This document shows positions 56,989 through 61,246 of a stretch of DNA of 61,246 bases, one piece after another. The translations under genes and the position numbers were made by a program. The notes under the pieces were generated by a model. It was not told where the DNA came from. It made no database searches and saw nothing but the letters and a program-made list of their open reading frames with translations. Every line of letters begins with the position of its first letter. Position 1 is the first letter of the stretch. The DNA is from Burkholderiales bacterium (GTDB taxonomy: Bacteria; Pseudomonadota; Gammaproteobacteria; Burkholderiales; Burkholderiaceae_C), in assembly GCA_017307865.1 (NCBI GenBank), contig JAFKGE010000038.1, positions 1-61,246 on the forward strand, written 5' to 3'.

Positions 56989-57473
56989 GACGCCGCCCCT
57001 GGCGCGAAGCGCGGCAGCAGCAGGCAGGCCTCGGCGTTGGTGTAGGAATAGCAGCGGTCGGCCGCCGCGCGCCAGGGCAGCCACACGTAGTCGGTGTGCT
57101 CGCGCGGGCTCAGGTGCACCGCCACGCCGGCGGGCACGCGCAGGCCGAACACGTGCTCGACGTTGCGCGTCACGCCCGGCGCGTAGCGCGCGCGCCAGCG
57201 CGGGTAGATGTCGTAGACGTTTTCCAGGTTCCAGTCGCTCAGCTGGCAGCCCGGCGCGGTGGCGTCCAGCCCGGTCTCCTCGCGCACCTCGCGCACCGCC
57301 GTCTCGAGCAGGGGCTCGTCCGCGCGGTCCTTGCTGCCGGTGACCGACTGCCAGAACTCGGCCTCGATGTCGGCGCGGCGCAGCAGCAGCACGTCCAGCG
57401 CGGCGGTGTGGATCACCACCAGCACCGACTGGGGAATCTTGTAGGGACGGGGCGTGGTCTTGGGCTGCGGCAT
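56985..57473 (-). CDS. nudB: Dihydroneopterin triphosphate diphosphatase (Nudix)
   Basis: A 162-residue Nudix hydrolase. The Nudix box is split around GSKDRADEPLLETAVREVRE and ETGLD (about 46-70). KIPQSVLVVIHT at the start and EHVFGLRVP, HTDYVWLPW are NudB-like. It would convert the FolE product toward dihydroneopterin in folate synthesis. It is translationally coupled to the EEP gene. Confidence 0.88.
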   Translation of the reverse strand: MPQPKTTPRPYKIPQSVLVVIHTAALDVLLLRRADIEAEFWQSVTGSKDRADEPLLETAVREVREETGLDATAPGCQLSDWNLENVYDIYPRWRARYAPGVTRNVEHVFGLRVPAGVAVHLSPREHTDYVWLPWRAAADRCYSYTNAEACLLLPRFAPGAAS

Positions 57474-57492
57474 GGCGCGGGCCCCTGCAGGT

Positions 57493-57822
57493 TCACATCA
57501 ACTGGCGCAGCAGCGTGCGCGCGATCGGCTGCACGCGCCGATACGCCTGCCAGCCAGCCCAGGCCCGCGCGCCCAGCCCCAGCACCAGGCGTGGCCGCAC
57601 CAGCGCGGCGCCGGCCAGGGCGGCGGCGCCCAGCAGCACCCAGCCGCGATTGCTGCGCACCGCCCGCGCGCCGCCGCGCACGCGATCGACGGCGCGAAAG
57701 GCCGGGCGCAGCACCTGCGTGCGGGCGCCGATCTGCTCGCGCAGCTGGGCCGAGCGCAGCAGCAGATGCTCGCGCCGGGCGGCCAGCTCGCGCGGGCGGG
57801 TGTGCGAAGCGCCGTCGGTCAT
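57493..57822 (-). CDS. Small membrane-associated protein, YqjK-like
   Basis: A 109-residue basic protein. The N-terminal helix RRELAARREHLLLRSAQLR-type segment (ELAARREHLLLRSAQLREQI) is followed by a hydrophobic stretch GWVLLGAAALAGAALV and a basic end. It overlaps the upstream holin-like gene by four bases. The order YqjD-like, YqjE-like, YqjK-like matches the enterobacterial yqjDEK set, which supports the assignment more than sequence does. Confidence 0.6.
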   Translation of the reverse strand: MTDGASHTRPRELAARREHLLLRSAQLREQIGARTQVLRPAFRAVDRVRGGARAVRSNRGWVLLGAAALAGAALVRPRLVLGLGARAWAGWQAYRRVQPIARTLLRQLM

Positions 57823-58193
57823 GAACGCAGCCGCTCCCGGTCGGCCTGCAGCTCCTGGATGCTGGAGCGAAACAGGCGCAGCCCGCGGCGCAGGCGCTGC
57901 CAGGCCAGCAGGGCCAGCACCACGCCGCCGCCCAGAAAGGCGGTGGTGAAGATGCCCAGCGCCAGCAGGCGCTGGCTGTCCCACAGCAGGACGGTGAGAA
58001 ACAGCGCCAGGAAGATCAGGCCGAAGCTGAGCAGCACCAGCGCCAGCGCGGCCTGCAGGCCCAAGGTCAGCAGCTGGCCGATGTCCTCGCGCGCCTCCAG
58101 GCTGAGCAGCTCCAGCCGCACCTGAACCAGCTCGACCGCGTCGGCCAGCAACTGGCGCACCCGCGCCAGGGTGCCTTCGGTGCCCGCGCTCAC
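57819..58193 (-). CDS. Phage-holin-family / YqjE-like membrane protein
   Basis: A 124-residue protein with an amphipathic N-terminal helix (residues 8-35) and two membrane segments (about 42-70 and 77-98). It belongs to the YqjE group (annotated holin superfamily III), but a lytic role is unlikely in this context. It starts with GTG at 58193, 37 bases after the DUF883 gene. Confidence 0.75.
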   Translation of the reverse strand: MSAGTEGTLARVRQLLADAVELVQVRLELLSLEAREDIGQLLTLGLQAALALVLLSFGLIFLALFLTVLLWDSQRLLALGIFTTAFLGGGVVLALLAWQRLRRGLRLFRSSIQELQADRERLRS

Positions 58194-58230
58194 GCCGCGC
58201 CCGCTGAAGCCTGGAGCCCGCGCGCCCGGC

Positions 58231-58560
58231 TCAACGGCGGCCCAGCAGCACGCCGATCAGCATGCCGACGGCCGCCGCGGCGCCGATGGAAGACCAGGGG
58301 TTTTCGTGCACGTAGTCGTCGGTGACGTTCATGGCGCGGCGGGCGCCCGCGCGCAGGGCGGCGTCGGCGTCGGCCAGCTTCTCGCGCGCCACCGCCAGGT
58401 TCTGCTTGGCGCGCGCGCGCAACTCGGCGATGCGGCTGTCGCTGTCACCGGCGGTGGCGGCCAGCAAATCCTCGGCATCGGAAATCACGCGCCGCAGGTT
58501 GGCGACAAGCTCTTCCTTGGCTTCCACGGCGGAATCGGCCATATCGGACAGGTTGGACAT
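58231..58560 (-). CDS. DUF883 family protein (YqjD/ElaB-like)
   Basis: A 109-residue protein: a long amphipathic helix (residues 10-75) followed by DDYVHENPWSSIGAAAAVG and a C-terminal membrane anchor ending GVLLGRR. E. coli relatives bind ribosomes and anchor them to the membrane in stationary phase. GGAGGT lies about eight bases before the ATG. It heads the three-gene set. Confidence 0.88.
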   Translation of the reverse strand: MSNLSDMADSAVEAKEELVANLRRVISDAEDLLAATAGDSDSRIAELRARAKQNLAVAREKLADADAALRAGARRAMNVTDDYVHENPWSSIGAAAAVGMLIGVLLGRR

Positions 58561-58631
58561 CGGGGGACCTCCTTGGCAAAGAATTCATCGTAGCAGAGCC
58601 CCCGGCCATGCCCCGGCGCGCGGGGCGGTGG

Positions 58632-60425
58632 CTATGCCGCGGCGGGATTGCGCAGCCTGATGTGCAACTCGCGCAGCTGCTTTTCGTCCACCGGGCTCGG
58701 CGCCTGCGTCAGCAAGTCCTGCGCGCGCTGGGTCTTGGGGAAGGCGATGACGTCGCGGATCGACTCGGCGCCGGTCATCAGGGTGATGAGTCGGTCCAGG
58801 CCGAAGGCCAGGCCGCCGTGCGGGGGCGCGCCGTACTGCAGCGCATCGAGCAGGTAGCCGAACTTGGCACGTGCGTCCTCGGGGCCGATTTTGAGCGCGG
58901 CGAACACCTTGGACTGCACCTCGGCGCGGTGAATGCGCACCGAGCCGCCACCCAGTTCCCAGCCGTTCAGCACCATGTCATAGGCCTTGGACAGGCAGGC
59001 GCCGGGGTCGGTCTCCATCAGGTCTTCGTGGCCGTCCTTGGGGCTGGTGAAGGGGTGGTGCACGGCCACCCAGCGGTCGTCTTCCTCGTCGTGCTCGAAC
59101 ATCGGGAAGTCGACCACCCACAGCGGCGCCCAGCGGTCTTCGAACAGGCCGCTTTTCTTGCCGAATTCGCTGTGGCCCACCTTCAGGCGCAGCGCGCCGA
59201 TGGCGTCGTTGACCACCTTGAGCCTGTCGGCGCCGAAGAACAGGATGTCGCCGTCCTGCGCGCCCGTGCGCTTGAGGATCTCGGCAATCGCTGCGTCGTG
59301 GATGTTCTTGACGATGGGCGATTGCAAACCGTCACGGCCCTTGGCCACTTCGTTGACCTTGATCCAGGCCAGGCCCTTGGCGCCGTAGATCTTGACGAAA
59401 TCGGTGTAGCCGTCGATCTCGCCGCGCGAGATCTGCGCGCCGCCGGGCACGCGCAGGGCCACCACGCGCCCGCCGGGGGTGGTGGCGGGGGTGCTGAAGA
59501 CCTTGAAGTCCACGTCCTTCATCACGTCGGTCAGCTCGGTGAATTCGAGCTTGACGCGCAGGTCGGGCTTGTCGGAGCCGAAGCGGTGCATCGCCTCCTG
59601 GTAGGCCATGACGGGGAACTCACCCAGGTCGACGCCCAACTGCTGCTGGAACACCTCGCTGATCATGCGCTGGAAGATGGCGCGGATTTCTTCCTCGCCC
59701 AGAAACGAGGTCTCGCAGTCGATCTGCGTGAACTCGGGCTGGCGATCGGCGCGCAGGTCCTCGTCGCGAAAGCACTTGGTGATCTGGTAGTAGCGGTCGT
59801 AGCCGGCCACCATCAGCATCTGCTTGTACAGCTGGGGCGACTGCGGCAGCGCGTAGAACTGGCCGTCGTGCACGCGGCTGGGCACCAGGTAGTCGCGCGC
59901 GCCCTCGGGCGTGCTCTTGCCCAGCATGGGCGTTTCGATGTCGATGAAGCCCTGCTGGTCGAGAAAGTTGCGCACCTGGATGGCGGTCTTGTAGCGCAGC
60001 ATCATGTTGCGCTGCATGGCCGGGCGGCGCAGATCCATCACGCGGTGCGTCAGGCGCGTGGTTTCCGACAGGTTGTCGTCGTCCAGCGGAAAGGGCGGCG
60101 TGACCGAGGGGTTGAGCACCGTCAGCTGCTGGCACAGCACCTCGATCTGGCCGCTCTTGAGCTGCTCGTTGACGGTGCCGGCCGGGCGCGCCCGCACCAG
60201 GCCCTCGACGCGCACGCAGAACTCGTTGCGAATGTCCTCGGCCACCTGGAACATCTCGGGGCGGTCGGGGTCGCACACCACCTGCACGTAGCCTTCGCGG
60301 TCGCGCAGGTCGATGAAGATCACGCCGCCGTGGTCGCGCCGGCGATTGACCCAGCCGCACAGGCTGACGGTTTGACCCAGCAGGGCTTCGGTCACGAGAC
60401 CGCAGTAATGGCTACGCATGGACAT
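58632..60425 (-). CDS. aspS: Aspartyl-tRNA synthetase
   Basis: A 597-residue class IIb synthetase. The OB-fold anticodon domain (about 1-110) has [20 protein letters not shown]. Motif 2 is in [19 protein letters not shown], the bacterial GAD insertion spans about 290-420, and motif 3 is in GLAFGLDRL. The ATG at 60425 or 60419 may be used. Whether it also charges tRNA-Asn depends on gatCAB elsewhere. Confidence 0.96.
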   Translation of the reverse strand: MSMRSHYCGLVTEALLGQTVSLCGWVNRRRDHGGVIFIDLRDREGYVQVVCDPDRPEMFQVAEDIRNEFCVRVEGLVRARPAGTVNEQLKSGQIEVLCQQLTVLNPSVTPPFPLDDDNLSETTRLTHRVMDLRRPAMQRNMMLRYKTAIQVRNFLDQQGFIDIETPMLGKSTPEGARDYLVPSRVHDGQFYALPQSPQLYKQMLMVAGYDRYYQITKCFRDEDLRADRQPEFTQIDCETSFLGEEEIRAIFQRMISEVFQQQLGVDLGEFPVMAYQEAMHRFGSDKPDLRVKLEFTELTDVMKDVDFKVFSTPATTPGGRVVALRVPGGAQISRGEIDGYTDFVKIYGAKGLAWIKVNEVAKGRDGLQSPIVKNIHDAAIAEILKRTGAQDGDILFFGADRLKVVNDAIGALRLKVGHSEFGKKSGLFEDRWAPLWVVDFPMFEHDEEDDRWVAVHHPFTSPKDGHEDLMETDPGACLSKAYDMVLNGWELGGGSVRIHRAEVQSKVFAALKIGPEDARAKFGYLLDALQYGAPPHGGLAFGLDRLITLMTGAESIRDVIAFPKTQRAQDLLTQAPSPVDEKQLRELHIRLRNPAAA

Positions 60426-60456
60426 GGGGCAGAAAGACTTTCGGACGATCGGTGAA

Positions 60457-61137
60457 TCAGGGTTCGGGGTGCGCCGCCGCGTGCTCGGGGAGCACCGGGG
60501 GCGCCAGCGGCACGCGCGCCGGCGGCGGCGCGACCACGCCCATGGAGATGACGTACTTGAGCGCTTCGTCCACGCTCATGGCCAGCTCCACCACGTCGGC
60601 GCGCGGCACGATCAGGAAAAAACCCGAGGTCGGGTTGGGCGTGGTGGGCACGTACACGCTCAGGTGATCGCCGCCCAGGTGGGCCGCCACCTCGCCGCTG
60701 GGCTGGCCGGTCAGAAAGGCGATGGTCCAGGCGCCCGCGCGCGGGTACTGGATCAACAGCGCCTTGGAAAAGGCATGGCCCGAGCCGGAAAACAGCGTGT
60801 CCGACACCTGCTTGACGCTGGTGTAGATGCTGCGCACCACCGGAATGCGCGCCATCAGCCGGTCCCACTGGCGCACCGCCCATTGGCCGAACATGTTGGC
60901 CACGAACAGGCCGGTGGCCAGAATGACGATGGCCACCAGGATGACGCCCAGGCCGGGCACGTGGCGCAGCTGGCTGGCCAGCGGCTGCAGCGGCGGCACC
61001 ATGGTCTCGAAGGCGGTCAGCACGCCGCCGAACACGCCGTCCAGCAGGCCGACCAGCCACAGCAGCACCCACACGGTGACGGTCATGGGCAACCACACCA
61101 GCAGGCCGGTGATGAAGTATTGCCGCAGGCGGGACAT
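60457..61137 (-). CDS. DUF502 family membrane protein
   Basis: A 226-residue protein with two N-terminal membrane helices (about 6-28, [20 protein letters not shown], and 52-75, [20 protein letters not shown]) and a soluble domain with [13 protein letters not shown] and [13 protein letters not shown]. It lies just upstream of aspS, a conserved pairing in this order. A start one codon earlier (61140) is possible. Function unknown. Confidence 0.88.
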   Translation of the reverse strand: MSRLRQYFITGLLVWLPMTVTVWVLLWLVGLLDGVFGGVLTAFETMVPPLQPLASQLRHVPGLGVILVAIVILATGLFVANMFGQWAVRQWDRLMARIPVVRSIYTSVKQVSDTLFSGSGHAFSKALLIQYPRAGAWTIAFLTGQPSGEVAAHLGGDHLSVYVPTTPNPTSGFFLIVPRADVVELAMSVDEALKYVISMGVVAPPPARVPLAPPVLPEHAAAHPEP

Positions 61138-61163
61138 CATGGGCGAAGCGCTCGGCGCAAGGG

Positions 61164-61246
61164 TCAGGCGGTGGACGAGCCGCCGGCCGCCGGCGCCGGC
61201 GCCGGCGCGGCCGCGGGAGCAGGCGCCGGCCAAGGCGCGGCCGCCG
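61164..61246 (-). CDS. C-terminal end of a gene running off the window, possibly FmdB family
   Basis: The last 26 or so codons of a minus-strand frame end ...PAAGGSSTA, then TGA. The visible part is an Ala/Pro-rich tail with no diagnostic motif. FmdB-type zinc-ribbon proteins with such tails usually precede DUF502 and aspS in Burkholderiales, so that is the guess, based on position only. Confidence 0.4.
   Translation of the reverse strand, partial: AAAPWPAPAPAAAPAPAPAAGGSSTA

Noticed and set aside
57819-58193. A prophage holin, suggesting a prophage remnant
   Set aside because: The gene sits in a YqjD/YqjE/YqjK-like set with no phage genes nearby. The holin label is a family name.
58608-60455. 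A 615-codon plus-strand frame opposite aspS
   Set aside because: It mirrors aspS codons, lacks a ribosome-binding site, and has no recognisable domain.

Overview
The window looks like the chromosome of a GC-rich betaproteobacterium of the order Burkholderiales, most probably family Comamonadaceae. This rests on the gene set and order (rplU-rpmA-obgE-proB, rppH divergent from proS, aspS-DUF502), two Bug-type solute receptors, and a dispersed intergenic repeat with core ATAGCTG(C/T)TCGCGC that I associate with this family. No species call is possible from the sequence alone.

Positions 1 to about 21,349 look like the right-hand part of a Tn4371-type integrative and conjugative element (ICE). 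The transfer block runs eexN, traG, a CopG-like gene, trbB, C, D, E, J, L, F, G, I and a DUF2274 gene (7,763-20,286), mostly joined by 4-base ATGA overlaps. A zinc-finger-like hypothetical gene, tandem hairpins and the 8-base sequence TTTTTCAT (21,342-21,349), the target known for this ICE family, follow. Upstream lie what I read as cargo: an MBL-fold hydrolase, a broken IS630 transposase, an aromatic-acid type MFS transporter, an acyl-CoA dehydrogenase with EtfB and EtfA, and a LysR regulator. The integrase, relaxase and replication/partition genes are not in the window, so the left end must lie outside it.

From 21.5 to 26.7 kb is a purine-related group: a BMP/PnrA-type receptor, a Rieske oxygenase translationally coupled to an adenine-deaminase-type enzyme, a MazEF-like toxin-antitoxin pair and a second BMP receptor. 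Transporter ATPase and permease genes are absent, which suggests the ICE may have separated them from their receptor. From 26.8 to 45.9 kb is ordinary housekeeping DNA: dcd, a pcp/pyrroline-carboxylate reductase pair, a zinc peptidase, rhlE, DUF445, apaH, two CNNM/CBS membrane proteins, an H-NS-like protein, grxD, a YidB-like protein, a lytic transglycosylase, proS, rppH, a CNP1-like protein, proB, obgE, rpmA, rplU, a polyprenyl synthase and tRNA-Pro(CGG).

From 46 to 61 kb are a cystine-type ABC transporter, a MarR regulator divergent from two Bug receptors and a sulfatase, a DUF4124 protein, a SulP transporter, a folE-BLUF photoreceptor pair, an endonuclease/phosphatase-like gene coupled to nudB, a YqjK/YqjE/YqjD-like membrane trio, aspS, DUF502 and the end of a gene that runs off the window.

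The most unusual signals are the TTTTTCAT cluster at the ICE boundary, the hairpin touching the traG ribosome-binding site, the Rieske/deaminase coupling, the folE-BLUF coupling, a codon-usage breakpoint inside a CNNM gene, and the dispersed repeat, which is seen only outside the ICE and appears to supply start codons to two genes.
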